A stretch of 64,000 nt of DNA. It comes from Neisseria sicca. Its GTDB lineage: Bacteria; Pseudomonadota; Gammaproteobacteria; Burkholderiales; Neisseriaceae. The DNA lies in contig NZ_CP072524.1 of the NCBI RefSeq assembly GCF_017753665.1, forward strand, positions 1,736,001 to 1,800,000, given 5' to 3'. The notes beneath the pieces are model-generated. The model saw nothing but the letters and a program-made list of their open reading frames with translations, had not been told where the DNA came from and did not search any database. The position numbers and the translations under genes are program-made. Positions 1 through 8,613 of this stretch are shown piece after piece; within the stretch, counting starts at the first letter, position 1; every line of letters begins with the position of its first letter.

Positions 1-110
1 ACAGGTTTCCCCTACCCTTCCCAAAATCCGCCTGCCATCAAGTTTGGCTAAAACACATCAGCAAATCCCAATCTCTGAAATTATGATTATATGATTAACG
101 TTCTCTTAAT

Positions 111-142
111 AAATGATATTCCTTGCAAATCATTATCAATTA
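111..142 (+). promoter_or_regulatory. Fur-like operator upstream of the TonB-dependent receptor gene
   Basis: The stretch contains an ATCATTATC half-site preceded by an AATGATAT half-site, resembling the GATAATGATAATCATTATC Fur consensus. It lies about 65-90 bp upstream of a FetA-type iron receptor gene. The region is AT-rich and no homopolymeric C tract, as in the phase-variable meningococcal fetA promoter, is visible. Iron regulation is inferred. Confidence 0.5.
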
Positions 143-204
143 ATATTAGAATACGCACTCTCAAATTAACGTAACCCATGAACAACCCGTCTAGAGGAAG
201 AATT

Positions 205-2301
205 ATGAAATCCCCCCAATCCCCCGCCTTCCGTTTCAGCATCATGGTGCTGGCGCTGTCTTCAGGCTTTGCCCATGCTGAAAATATCAAACCCGAAGCA
301 ACAGCCGAATTGAAAGAAGTCGTCGTTACCGGTACTGCCGTGCCGACCCGCGTTACCCGCAATCAGCTTGACCGCGAAACTTCGACCGATTTGAAACAAG
401 TTATGAAAGACCAAATCGGCATGGATGTCGGCGGCGGCAACGGCGTGGCGCAGTTTTACAGCATTCGCGGCGTCGGCGAAGACAAGATTAATCTGGAAGT
501 GGACGGCACCAGCCAATCCACCAAAATTTTCCACCACCAAAGCCGCTTCCAGCTTGACCCCGCTTTGGTGAAAAGCATCAACGTCGAAAAAGGCACGGGC
601 GCGGCGAGCGCGGGCTTGGGCGCGGTCGGCGGTACCATCCGCGTAACGACGGTTGACGCGAAAGACCTGCTGACCGACGGCAAACCTTTCGGTTTCAAAC
701 TCGGCGCGGGCTTGAGCAGCAATAAAGGCTCAACCGGCAACGCGGCGGTTTACGGCTATCAAAACGGCTTCGATGCCCTGTTTGCAGGCAACTTCCTCAA
801 CAACCGCGACTACAAAGACGGCAACGGCAATGTCAACCGCGGCAGTCGTCTGAAACAGCACAGCTACCTCGCCAAACTCGGCTACGACTTCAACGACGAC
901 CACGGCATCCGCCTGACCTACCGTCAGGAATACCAAAAAGGCAACCGCACCGACAAAGCCGAGTTCCAAAACGTTGACAGCTACGTCGGTGTAGACGGCA
1001 CTTATCAAAAAGAGCAATCCTACAATCTGGAATACCGCGGCCGCAACGTCGGCTTCCTCGACAAAATCGACGCCAACGTCTTCCAAATCAACACCGACGA
1101 CACCAAGCCGCCTAAAGGCGCGCCCTCCCCGAAAGCCCAAGCTTCCGGCACGGCGCAAGGCGGCGTTCCCATCGGTCAGCTTGAGTTAAGCAAAATTAAA
1201 GCGACCGGCGCCAACCTGAACCTCGCCAGCTCCTTCGGCGACGGGCACATGGTGAAATACGGCGTCAACTACCGCCACGAAACTTCCGAGCCGTCCGACA
1301 AAGGCGCATGGCTGAAGATTCTCGGACTGTATGACCGCGACAAAGAGAAAAAGGCTGAATACGGCGTTTACGCGGAAGGCATTTGGAACCTGCACCCCGT
1401 TACCCTGACCACCGGCCTGCGTTACGACCATTTCAAATACAACGCCGCCAGTAAACAAAGCGCGTCGCACGGACAGCTCAACCCCAGCATCGGCGCGATT
1501 TGGGACATCAACGACAACTTCTCCCTCTTGGCAAACCTCAATCAGGCAAGCCGCGCGCCCCGCCTGAACGAAGCCCTGTTGGCTAACGAACGCGCAGGCG
1601 CCGCCGCCGATTTGGACAGCAACCTCAAAGCCGAAACCGCCCGCCGCGCCGAATTGGGCTTCAAATGGCGCAACGACAATTTCAACGTCAGCGGCAGCGT
1701 GTTCCACCAACGCATCAAAGACCTCATCGTCTATCGTTGGGCAAAAATCAACAACAATACCGCCTCCATCACCGAACGTGGCAAGATTTACAACGGCGGC
1801 ACGCTCAAAACCTACGGCTACGAACTTGACGCGTCCTACCGCTGGGGCGGTCTGACCGCGCGCGCCGGTGTGTCCTACGTCAAACCGCGTCTGAACGGCG
1901 AAATGTACTACGGCGAAAGCCCGATTCAAGCGGAAGACCACGAAAGCTCGTTCACCTTCTGGAACACCGGCCGCCAATGGCTGACCGGCCTGTCTTATCA
2001 GTTTGAAAACCCCAAACTCGAAATCGGCTGGCGCGGCCGCTACGCCCAAAGCGTGAAATACACCGACGTCGCCCGCGGACAAGGCACGATACACGGCAAG
2101 AAAGCCGGTTACGGCGTACACGACATTTACGCCAACTGGCAGCCGCTGAAAAAAGACAACCTGAACGTCAACTTCGCTGTCAACAACATCGGCAACAAAC
2201 AATACCGTTCGCACAGCCAACGCTTCCCCGACGGCAACGGACGCGTGCCCTTCTACGAACGCGGCCGCGAGTTTGCCTTGGGCGTGAATTACCGCTTCTG
2301 A
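205..2301 (+). CDS. TonB-dependent outer-membrane receptor, FetA (FrpB) family
   Basis: Predicted 698-aa 22-strand beta-barrel receptor for a ferric siderophore or similar iron source, powered by TonB-ExbBD. I start it at 205 because AGAGGAAG sits 7 nt upstream; an earlier in-frame ATG at 178 lacks a good site. Signal peptide residues 1-24 end in FAHA. The plug domain (about 30-160) has the FetA-like motifs VGGGNG, SIRGVGED and ASAGLGAVGGT. The barrel ends in the terminal aromatic GVNYRF, and the late barrel motif NPKLEIGWRGRYAQ is nearly the FetA sequence. Overall it is a clear FetA homologue but diverged, so the ligand may differ. Unlike the meningococcal fetA locus, no ABC transporter (fetBCD) follows; a TbpB-like lipoprotein does. 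A Fur-like box lies upstream. Confidence 0.85.
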   Translation: MKSPQSPAFRFSIMVLALSSGFAHAENIKPEATAELKEVVVTGTAVPTRVTRNQLDRETSTDLKQVMKDQIGMDVGGGNGVAQFYSIRGVGEDKINLEVDGTSQSTKIFHHQSRFQLDPALVKSINVEKGTGAASAGLGAVGGTIRVTTVDAKDLLTDGKPFGFKLGAGLSSNKGSTGNAAVYGYQNGFDALFAGNFLNNRDYKDGNGNVNRGSRLKQHSYLAKLGYDFNDDHGIRLTYRQEYQKGNRTDKAEFQNVDSYVGVDGTYQKEQSYNLEYRGRNVGFLDKIDANVFQINTDDTKPPKGAPSPKAQASGTAQGGVPIGQLELSKIKATGANLNLASSFGDGHMVKYGVNYRHETSEPSDKGAWLKILGLYDRDKEKKAEYGVYAEGIWNLHPVTLTTGLRYDHFKYNAASKQSASHGQLNPSIGAIWDINDNFSLLANLNQASRAPRLNEALLANERAGAAADLDSNLKAETARRAELGFKWRNDNFNVSGSVFHQRIKDLIVYRWAKINNNTASITERGKIYNGGTLKTYGYELDASYRWGGLTARAGVSYVKPRLNGEMYYGESPIQAEDHESSFTFWNTGRQWLTGLSYQFENPKLEIGWRGRYAQSVKYTDVARGQGTIHGKKAGYGVHDIYANWQPLKKDNLNVNFAVNNIGNKQYRSHSQRFPDGNGRVPFYERGREFALGVNYRF

Positions 2302-2313
2302 TAAAAGTGTTGA

Positions 2314-2364
2314 TAAAAGGTCGTCTGAAAACCGAGTTTCAAGGTTTTCAGACGACCTTTTTTA
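2314..2364. terminator. DUS inverted-pair terminator after the TonB receptor
   Basis: AAAGGTCGTCTGAAAA and its reverse complement form a stem of about 16 bp around a short loop, followed by a T run. It sits 12 nt after the receptor stop, so the downstream lipoprotein probably has its own promoter. Confidence 0.75.
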
Positions 2365-2620
2365 ATGTATTAGGTTAAGGGTAGACATTTACCCCCTGCC
2401 GCCATTTTCACCCCATTACCCTTCCCTACATGGCACAATCAACCGCTCAACATTCTTAAACAACTTTTTGTCGTAAAAATCAAACACAAACCGCCGCCAA
2501 ATCACCCTTCTCCCTGCAAAACACAAATAACATTTTGTTTTTGTCATGATTGTATCTATGATATTGGATTTATGCCGTTTGATAAAAACGCACTATTTCA
2601 ACCAAAAAAAGGGGGACAAT
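2365..2620. other. Gene-free leader of the lipoprotein gene
   Basis: This AT-rich spacer of about 255 bp must carry the promoter of the lipoprotein gene. An A7-G5 tract (2604-2615) overlaps the ribosome binding site GGGGGA just before the ATG at 2621. I see no clear Fur box and no small gene. Confidence 0.4.
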
Positions 2621-4096
2621 ATGTCTGCAATCAACACCAAAATCAAAACCATCATCCTCACCGCCATCAGCGCGGCAATCCTTTCAGCCTGCGGCGGTGG
2701 CGGTGGCGGCGATACCGCCGCACTTTCCACCGGATCAACCAGCACAGGCGGCAACGGCAGCCCTGCTAAAAACGGCAGTCCAAACAATGCTACCCCCAGC
2801 GCAGCCAACAAAAATAATGGCAATACCGTAGCAGCAGCAACCCCTAGTCATAACCGCGCTGACAATCTCGCGGACTTGATTGATGAAGCACCTATTGAAG
2901 CAGTAAATGGCACTACACCACTGCACACCAGCTTTATCTCCTCCGCCACTGCACAACAAGGTAATCCAAATGCCCAGTTACGTCTTACCAGAACAGCAGA
3001 CGGAAAAGAATATACAGGTGATTTCTACCTTACCGACAGCAAAGAAAACAATCAAAACGGTTTAATTAGCTCATTAGACTTCAAAAACAATGACGAAGTA
3101 AAATTGGACGGCGTAGTAATTGCCAACAAAAATGCCGCTCAAGTCAATTGGACCACACCATATTCTCTGATTATGAAAGTATTTTCAGGTGGTAATACGA
3201 AAAGTGACGGTGGTCCACAAAACGGTAAGATAGATGGTGACAGCAAAAACTTTATTAATGGTCGCGCCTCAATCGACGAGAAGATTACCGAACTGTACAC
3301 TCAAATTGAAACAGCCAAAGAGACTTTGAAACAAGCTAAGGAGCAAGGCGATGTTGATGCTATCGCAAAAGCTCAGGCAAAGCTTGACGAATTGAACGAT
3401 TTAGATGGTCGTCTTCGTGATATACGCCCTGTTATAGCTGCCGGAGCCAAAAACTTGGCAGATAAATTGGCATACTTTAGAAAAGGTAACTTGGTTGCTG
3501 GAGATGGCAAACATCTCGTTTTTGACAAACGCTTCGACGGTGTGTATATCATCCAATTTACTGATGGCACACAAATCGTCATGCACGACCCTGCCGCGGC
3601 AGGCTGGGCTTACCAAACCTTTGCATACTATTTTGATCCAAAAAACGACGTTGCATTCGGCTACCAAAGCCTGGGCGATGAAACCAAGTTCACCGACTTG
3701 CCTGAAAAAGGTACGGCAACTTACAACGGCTTGACTACTGCCTATGTTGTGAAAGGTGACCAAGGTCGTCAGCTGACTGCAGACGTTAAAGCTATTGTCG
3801 ATTTCGGCTTGAAAGGCGTACGCTTTGAGACTTCCAATTCCCAATTCCATTCTCTTGATGACAACGGTCGCCGTGTAACTGTAAAAGGTACTGACTACGA
3901 CATGAAAGGTACGGCAAAATGGGAAAACGGCAACCTCTTCCTAGGTTCGGTTGAAGCAGCCGCAGCAGGCTTGAAAGGTAATTTGAGCGGTAAATTCTAC
4001 GGTGCAAAAGCTGCTGAAATCGGCGGTACTTACGGTCTGAAAAACCAAGACGGCAGCGAACACCTGATCGGTGGTTACGGCGCGAAACGTCAATAA
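2621..4096 (+). CDS. TbpB/HpuA-like surface lipoprotein (probable Slam substrate)
   Basis: Predicted 491-aa lipoprotein. I start it at 2621, behind GGGGGA; the signal peptide ends in the lipobox LSAC (Cys24), followed by a polyglycine anchor and a Ser/Asn-rich linker. The C-terminal part (about 300-491) looks like the TbpB/HpuA beta-barrel handle: GYQSLGD, a GTATYNG strand motif, GKFYGAKAAEIGGTYGL and a terminal GGYGAKRQ. Proteins of this class (TbpB, LbpB, HpuA, fHbp) are moved to the cell surface by Slam. A helical segment (about 225-285) rich in Lys, Glu, Gln and Ala is inserted in the middle. The central third has lower GC than the ends, suggesting a mosaic. Position next to a TonB receptor suggests a co-receptor role; the ligand is unknown. 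Confidence 0.7.
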   Translation: MSAINTKIKTIILTAISAAILSACGGGGGGDTAALSTGSTSTGGNGSPAKNGSPNNATPSAANKNNGNTVAAATPSHNRADNLADLIDEAPIEAVNGTTPLHTSFISSATAQQGNPNAQLRLTRTADGKEYTGDFYLTDSKENNQNGLISSLDFKNNDEVKLDGVVIANKNAAQVNWTTPYSLIMKVFSGGNTKSDGGPQNGKIDGDSKNFINGRASIDEKITELYTQIETAKETLKQAKEQGDVDAIAKAQAKLDELNDLDGRLRDIRPVIAAGAKNLADKLAYFRKGNLVAGDGKHLVFDKRFDGVYIIQFTDGTQIVMHDPAAAGWAYQTFAYYFDPKNDVAFGYQSLGDETKFTDLPEKGTATYNGLTTAYVVKGDQGRQLTADVKAIVDFGLKGVRFETSNSQFHSLDDNGRRVTVKGTDYDMKGTAKWENGNLFLGSVEAAAAGLKGNLSGKFYGAKAAEIGGTYGLKNQDGSEHLIGGYGAKRQ

Positions 4097-4115
4097 ACCA
4101 TCCTTCAATCTGCCG

Positions 4116-4162
4116 AAAGGTCGTCTGAAAACCGGGAAACAGGTTTTCAGACGACCTTTTCT
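4116..4162. terminator. DUS inverted-pair terminator after the lipoprotein gene
   Basis: AAAGGTCGTCTGAAAACC pairs with its complement around a 7-nt loop and is followed by TTTTCTTTT. It lies 20 nt after the stop codon. Confidence 0.75.
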
Positions 4163-4205
4163 TTTATCGTCATTTAGAAAGAATTTTCCCGCTTTGTTTT
4201 TTATA

Positions 4206-4312
4206 TATAGTGGATTAACTTTAAACCAGTACGGCGTTGCCTCGCCTTGCCGTACTATTTGTACTGTCTGCGGCTTCGTCGCCTTGTCCTGATTTAAAGT
4301 TAATCCACTATA
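4206..4312. repeat. Correia element (CREE/NEMIS), 107 bp
   Basis: It begins TATAGTGGATTAACT and ends in the complementary AGTTAATCCACTATA. The interior contains the GCGTTGCCTCGCCTTGCC and GGCTTCGTCGCCTTGTCC blocks typical of Correia repeats. TA at each end fits the target duplication. It occupies the gap between the lipoprotein gene and hisB. Confidence 0.9.
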
Positions 4313-4444
4313 CAAGCAGGAATGATGGTTGACGACCGAAGCGGTATCGAAGATTCAGTATATTTCCCATACCTTCCGCAATCTCGTACTATTCGAAACA
4401 TAAAACAGCAAAAGACACCAATAATTAAGCGTCCTTATAATATC

Positions 4445-4492
4445 AAAGGTCGTCTGAAAACCTGTTTCCCGGTTTTCAGACGACCTTTTTTA
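4445..4492. terminator. DUS inverted-pair terminator for hisCB
   Basis: A perfect stem of AAAGGTCGTCTGAAAACC and its complement. It lies 8 nt beyond the hisB stop on the minus strand and is flanked by T/A runs on both sides, so it can act in both directions. Confidence 0.75.
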
Positions 4493-4499
4493 AAGCGGA

Positions 4500-5483
4500 T
4501 TACTCTTCGCTTTGCGCTTCTTCTTTTTCAACGGCAACTTCAACGGCAACGGATTCGTCGCTCAAAGTGCCTTTGGTGGACGGGGTTTGTCCTGCCATGC
4601 GCGGGTCGCATTCTGCTGCCATGCGCAGGGCGCGGCCGAAGGCTTTAAATACGGTTTCGGCTTGGTGGTGGGCGTTGCGGCCGCTGAGGTTGTCAATGTG
4701 CAGGGTCATCATGCTGTGGTTGACGACGCCGTGGAAGAATTCTTCAAACAAGTCAACGTCAAAGCGTCCGATGAGGGCGCGGGTGAAGTCGATGTTGTAG
4801 ACGAGTCCGGGGCGGCCGGAGAGATCGATGACAACGCGGCTCAAGGCTTCATCGAGCGGAACGTAGGCATGGCCGTAGCGGCGGATACCGGCTTTGTTGC
4901 CCAAGGCTTGTTTCAGGGCTTGACCGAGTACGATACCGATGTCTTCTACGGTGTGGTGGTCGTCGATGTGCAAATCGCCTTTACAGGTGATGTCAAGGTC
5001 GATCATGCCGTGGCGGGCGACTTGGGCAAGCATATGCTCAAGGAAAGGGACGCCGGTGTCGAGGCGGTATTGTCCGGTGCCGTCGAGGTTGAGGCTGAGG
5101 GTGATTTGGGTTTCGCTGGTGTTGCGGGTGATGCTGACTGCGCGGCCTTCTGCGGGCATATGGAATGCCGGTGCGGCGGCTGCGGCAGCTTGGGCGGCAC
5201 GCTCTTGGCGGGCGGCTTCGGCGGCTGCGGCTTTTTCTTTATCTTTGCTGTGGTCGCGGTTTAACCAGCCTTTGCGTTTGTGCATGCCGGCTTCGAGTTT
5301 GGCGGCAAGGCTGGGGCGGATGCCGCGTGCTTTTTCGTCTTCTGCCTGCTCTTCAAGGCGGCGTTTCAGTTGGGACAGGGATGCCGCGTTGTCGTAACCG
5401 CATTTGCGGGCAAGTTTGGTCAGCGAGCCTGCTTCTTCGACAAGCTGCAGGAAATTGGCAAGGTGGAGTTGAGTGATGGTCAT
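4500..5483 (-). CDS. hisB: Imidazoleglycerol-phosphate dehydratase with N-terminal HTH-like extension
   Basis: 327-aa enzyme for the dehydration of imidazoleglycerol phosphate to imidazoleacetol phosphate in histidine synthesis. The dehydratase domain is about residues 115-310. It has the metal-binding motifs LEHML, HIDDHHTVEDIG, EEFFHGVVNHS and NAHHQAETVFKAFGRAL. Residues 1-75 are extra compared with stand-alone HisB. They contain GSLTKLARKCGY and IRPSLAAKLEAG followed by KGWLNRDH, resembling phage-repressor helix-turn-helix domains that end in GWLD. An Ala/Glu-rich linker (about 80-110) joins the two. From memory, meningococcal HisB (about 305 aa) has a similar extension. This differs from E. 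coli HisB, which is fused to a phosphatase. The ribosome binding site is weak. Confidence 0.9.
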   Translation of the reverse strand: MTITQLHLANFLQLVEEAGSLTKLARKCGYDNAASLSQLKRRLEEQAEDEKARGIRPSLAAKLEAGMHKRKGWLNRDHSKDKEKAAAAEAARQERAAQAAAAAAPAFHMPAEGRAVSITRNTSETQITLSLNLDGTGQYRLDTGVPFLEHMLAQVARHGMIDLDITCKGDLHIDDHHTVEDIGIVLGQALKQALGNKAGIRRYGHAYVPLDEALSRVVIDLSGRPGLVYNIDFTRALIGRFDVDLFEEFFHGVVNHSMMTLHIDNLSGRNAHHQAETVFKAFGRALRMAAECDPRMAGQTPSTKGTLSDESVAVEVAVEKEEAQSEE

Positions 5484-5512
5484 AATTTTACTTTCTGTGG
5501 GGTTTTAAAAAA

Positions 5513-6592
5513 TCAGGCATAAAGCTTGCGGATAATATCCAGTACGGCATCGTTTTGCTCGGGACTGCCGATGGTAATGCGGACGCACTGCGCCAAAAGT
5601 GGATGCGTGCCGTGGAGTTTCTTAATCAGGATGCGGTTTTCTTTAAGCGTGTTAAACAATGCGTCTGCATCGGGAACGCGCACGGTAATGAAATTCGCTT
5701 CGCTGGGGAAGGCTTTCAGACGACCTATGGCGGACAATTCGCAAAAAACGCGTTCGCGCTCGGCTTTTAAAATATCGATGGTCGTCTGAATCGCGTCGTG
5801 GTGTTGCAGGGCGAATTTGGCGGTCGCCAAGCTTAATTGGTTCATATTGTAGGGCGGCAGGATTTTCGCCAGCTCGCCCATTACGGCGGGGTTTCCTGCC
5901 CCATAGCCGATGCGTAGTCCGGCAAAACCAATTTTGCTGATGGTGCGCATCACAACCAGATTTTCAACGCTGCCCGCCTGCGGCAGAAAACTGTCGCGGC
6001 TGAATGCGCCGTATGCTTCATCGACAACAACGATACCCTGCGCCGCGCGGATAATGGCTTCGACTTCTTCGCGGCGGAAACATACGCCTGTCGGATTGTT
6101 CGGATAGGCGATGAAAATCAACGCGGGCTGATGTTTTTCAATGGCAGATAAAACGGCGGGCAAATCAAGCGTGAAATCTTCATTGAGCGGCACGCCGACG
6201 TAATTCATGCCGTACAGCTCGGCATTGTGCCGATACATCACGAAACTCGGCTCAACCGCCAGCATGGTCGCGCCTGATTGGGCAACGAGCAGGGTCAAGA
6301 ATTGGATTAACTCATCCGAGCCGTTTCCTAAAGCGATAGAGGCGGCTTCAGGAATGCCGAAGGCTTTTCTTAAAGTTTCCTGCAGCCCGCTGGCGGCGGG
6401 GTTGGGATAAAGCTGAATCGGCGCTTGGGCAATCAGCCGCAGCCATTCGTTTGACAGCTCGGGAAAACGGGCAAACGGATGATACGGACTTTCCATTGCA
6501 TCCAGCTTGATGAAGCCTTCGGGCAAGTCGGCAATTCGGTAGGCGGACATGGCTTTGATGTCGTCGCGGATGAAATTAGCTGTATCTTTCAT
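5513..6592 (-). CDS. hisC: Histidinol-phosphate aminotransferase
   Basis: 359-aa PLP-dependent class I/II aminotransferase that converts imidazoleacetol phosphate to histidinol phosphate. The start at 6592 follows GGAGGAAAATC; an in-frame ATG 45 nt further upstream has no such site. Features seen are ALGNGSDELI (PLP phosphate region), YPNNPTG, VVDEAYGAF and TISKIGFAGLRIGY, whose Lys should form the Schiff base. It lies 29 nt upstream of hisB on the same strand, so the two make a small operon. A DUS is embedded in the coding sequence near 5708-5725. Confidence 0.93.
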   Translation of the reverse strand: MKDTANFIRDDIKAMSAYRIADLPEGFIKLDAMESPYHPFARFPELSNEWLRLIAQAPIQLYPNPAASGLQETLRKAFGIPEAASIALGNGSDELIQFLTLLVAQSGATMLAVEPSFVMYRHNAELYGMNYVGVPLNEDFTLDLPAVLSAIEKHQPALIFIAYPNNPTGVCFRREEVEAIIRAAQGIVVVDEAYGAFSRDSFLPQAGSVENLVVMRTISKIGFAGLRIGYGAGNPAVMGELAKILPPYNMNQLSLATAKFALQHHDAIQTTIDILKAERERVFCELSAIGRLKAFPSEANFITVRVPDADALFNTLKENRILIKKLHGTHPLLAQCVRITIGSPEQNDAVLDIIRKLYA

Positions 6593-7098
6593 GATTTTCC
6601 TCCAGATTTTACAAAATAACCAACGATTCTTCCGCAATATAACACAGCTTTTTTAAATAATCACCGAAGAAATCAATAAATAATTTACACCACCGATAAA
6701 AAGATATATTCCTTATTTATTTTTATTCAAAATCAGCTTAACCATATATTTTTAATATATTTTAATTTTTAATATTATATCCCAAAAAATACCTGACATA
6801 TATATTTTAAATTAAAAAATATCGTATTTTAGAGAACTATTTAACGTTTTATGCAATATTCAATGCAGCAATCCTTACTCTCTCATTTATTTAGCTTATC
6901 TTTTAAAATGGGTAAAGATTCTGTTTATTTATATGAACTCAAGGAATGTCGGCTGATGCAATAAATAACATTTATTCTAGAAGACAATAACTCCAAGACA
7001 GTAAGTTTCAAGACATTGATGCACCTGATTTGTTTTTTACCGTAACGATACTTTGTTTTATAATTATGCTTTATGTATTTTTCAGAAGTCTCAACAAT
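6593..7098. other. AT-rich gene-free divergent promoter region between hisC and dacB
   Basis: About 500 bp, much more AT-rich than the genes around it, especially 6640-6840, with many TTTAAT/ATATTTT runs. It separates two divergent genes, so it should hold both promoters. It has no DUS, no Correia repeat, no tRNA and no convincing reading frame. It may be a remnant of lost DNA or a long regulatory region. Confidence 0.5.
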
Positions 7099-8508
7099 AT
7101 GAATTGGAAAAAAACGGTAGCGGCATGGTATTTGTGCTTAATGCCGTTCTCTGCCTATGCCTTGAATCTCGGCAATATCCCGCCGGACGAAATCTCCGTT
7201 TACGTTCAAGAATTGGACAGCGGCAAAGTTATCGAATCACACAGAGCAGATGCCTCGGTCAATCCGGCATCGACGATGAAGCTGGTAACAGCATTTTCCG
7301 CCTTTGAAGCTTTGGGTAAGGATTACCGCTGGACAACGGAATTTAAAACCAACGGACATATCGAAGGCGATTCGTTGGAAGGCGATATTTATTGGGTGGG
7401 CAGCGGCGATCCCGTGTTCGACCAAGACGGGCTGAAGGATGCCCTGCAACAACTGCAAAACAAAGGCATCAGACATATTAAAGGCAGCCTGGTACTCGAC
7501 CGCCATCTTTGGGGTACCGTCGGCAACCCGCCAGATTTCGAATCCGACGCAGGTTCACCGTTTATGACCGCTCCCGACCCGAATATGCTGGCTTACAAGG
7601 TTGTCTGGCTCAGGCCTGAGTCAGATGGCTCAGGCGGCATTACCGTCGAGACCTCGCCTCCCCTACCCGATATTCCTATTGAAAACAAAACCGTACTGTC
7701 AAACTCCGGGAAATGCGGTGCATTGCAAAATCATATGCGTGCCAGCTATTCCGGTGGAAAGCTACATATCGGCGGTAAGGTTCCGGAGAGTTGTTTAGGC
7801 GGGGAAATGCATATCAACATGCTCTCCTCCATAGAATTTGCACACAAAAGCTTTGTTAATCAATGGCGCGCACTCGGCGGTACGATTTCAGACGACCTCA
7901 AAACCGCTCCTGCACCGAGTAACGCAAAAATCTTGGCAGTTTCACGCTCCAAACCGTTGTCAGACATACTGACCGACATGAACAAACATTCCAACAACCT
8001 GATTGCACGGTCCGTATTCTTAAAACTTGGCGGCAACGGCGACAGCGAAACCGCACGCAGAAAAGCAGCGGAAGCGGTTTCCCTGGAATTGGCAACTGCA
8101 GGGATTGATACGGAAAACCTGGTTTTGGAAAACGGTTCGGGCTTATCGAGAAGCGAGCGCGTTACCGCGCACATGATGGGACAAATGCTGGAAAAAGCTT
8201 ATTTCAGCCCGTTTAAACAGGAATTTATCGACACGCTGCCAATTGCCGGACAGGACGGGACATTGAAAAAACGCCTGAAGCAACCCGGCAGCCGACTGCG
8301 TCTGAAAACCGGCACGCTCAAAAACGTGCGGGCGCTGGCAGGCTACTGGCTTGGCGACAAGCCGATGATTGTCGTCGTAATCATCAACAGCCCCAAAGCC
8401 TCTGCCTACCTTCACGATTTGGATGCGCTGGTTTCCCAAATAGTCTTACCCGGAGGAAACGACTGGATAGACGCAAAACTAACCTGCAAAGAGCGGATGG
8501 CAGTTTAA
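7099..8508 (+). CDS. dacB: D-alanyl-D-alanine carboxypeptidase/endopeptidase, PBP3 (PBP4/DacB class)
   Basis: 469-aa periplasmic penicillin-binding protein that trims peptidoglycan peptide stems and cross-bridges. The start at 7099 gives a proper signal peptide ending PFSAYA and the length of gonococcal PBP3. An in-frame ATG 69 nt upstream would add a second hydrophobic stretch. The three active-site motifs are visible: STMK (SxxK), HSNNLIARS (SxN) and KTGTLKNVR (KTG). The long insert between SxxK and SxN is typical of the class C family. The gene stands alone, with a DUS terminator 40 nt downstream. Confidence 0.93.
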   Translation: MNWKKTVAAWYLCLMPFSAYALNLGNIPPDEISVYVQELDSGKVIESHRADASVNPASTMKLVTAFSAFEALGKDYRWTTEFKTNGHIEGDSLEGDIYWVGSGDPVFDQDGLKDALQQLQNKGIRHIKGSLVLDRHLWGTVGNPPDFESDAGSPFMTAPDPNMLAYKVVWLRPESDGSGGITVETSPPLPDIPIENKTVLSNSGKCGALQNHMRASYSGGKLHIGGKVPESCLGGEMHINMLSSIEFAHKSFVNQWRALGGTISDDLKTAPAPSNAKILAVSRSKPLSDILTDMNKHSNNLIARSVFLKLGGNGDSETARRKAAEAVSLELATAGIDTENLVLENGSGLSRSERVTAHMMGQMLEKAYFSPFKQEFIDTLPIAGQDGTLKKRLKQPGSRLRLKTGTLKNVRALAGYWLGDKPMIVVVIINSPKASAYLHDLDALVSQIVLPGGNDWIDAKLTCKERMAV

Positions 8509-8547
8509 ATCCGGCCAGAAATAGTCCGACCTTGATTGTGCGTCATT

Positions 8548-8583
8548 AAAAAGGTCGTCTGAAAACTTTCAGACGACCTTTTA
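8548..8583. terminator. DUS inverted-pair terminator between dacB and lpxH
   Basis: AAAAGGTCGTCTGAAAACTTTCAGACGACCTTTT type hairpin, with two DUS nearly back to back. It serves the convergent dacB and lpxH transcripts. Confidence 0.75.
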
Positions 8584-8613
8584 TATTTTCAACACCTGCA
8601 AATCAACCATCTA

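Noticed and set aside
2604..2615. Phase-variable homopolymer at the lipoprotein start
   Set aside because: A7-G5 is too short to be strongly slippage-prone, and the tract lies outside the coding frame; no direct sign of variation.
4322..4648. 108-codon frame after the first Correia element
   Set aside because: It runs through a DUS terminator and into antisense hisB; no ribosome binding site and no similarity.
4512..5264. 250-codon plus-strand frame inside hisB
   Set aside because: Antisense of hisB, with no start signal; hisB motifs are complete on the other strand.
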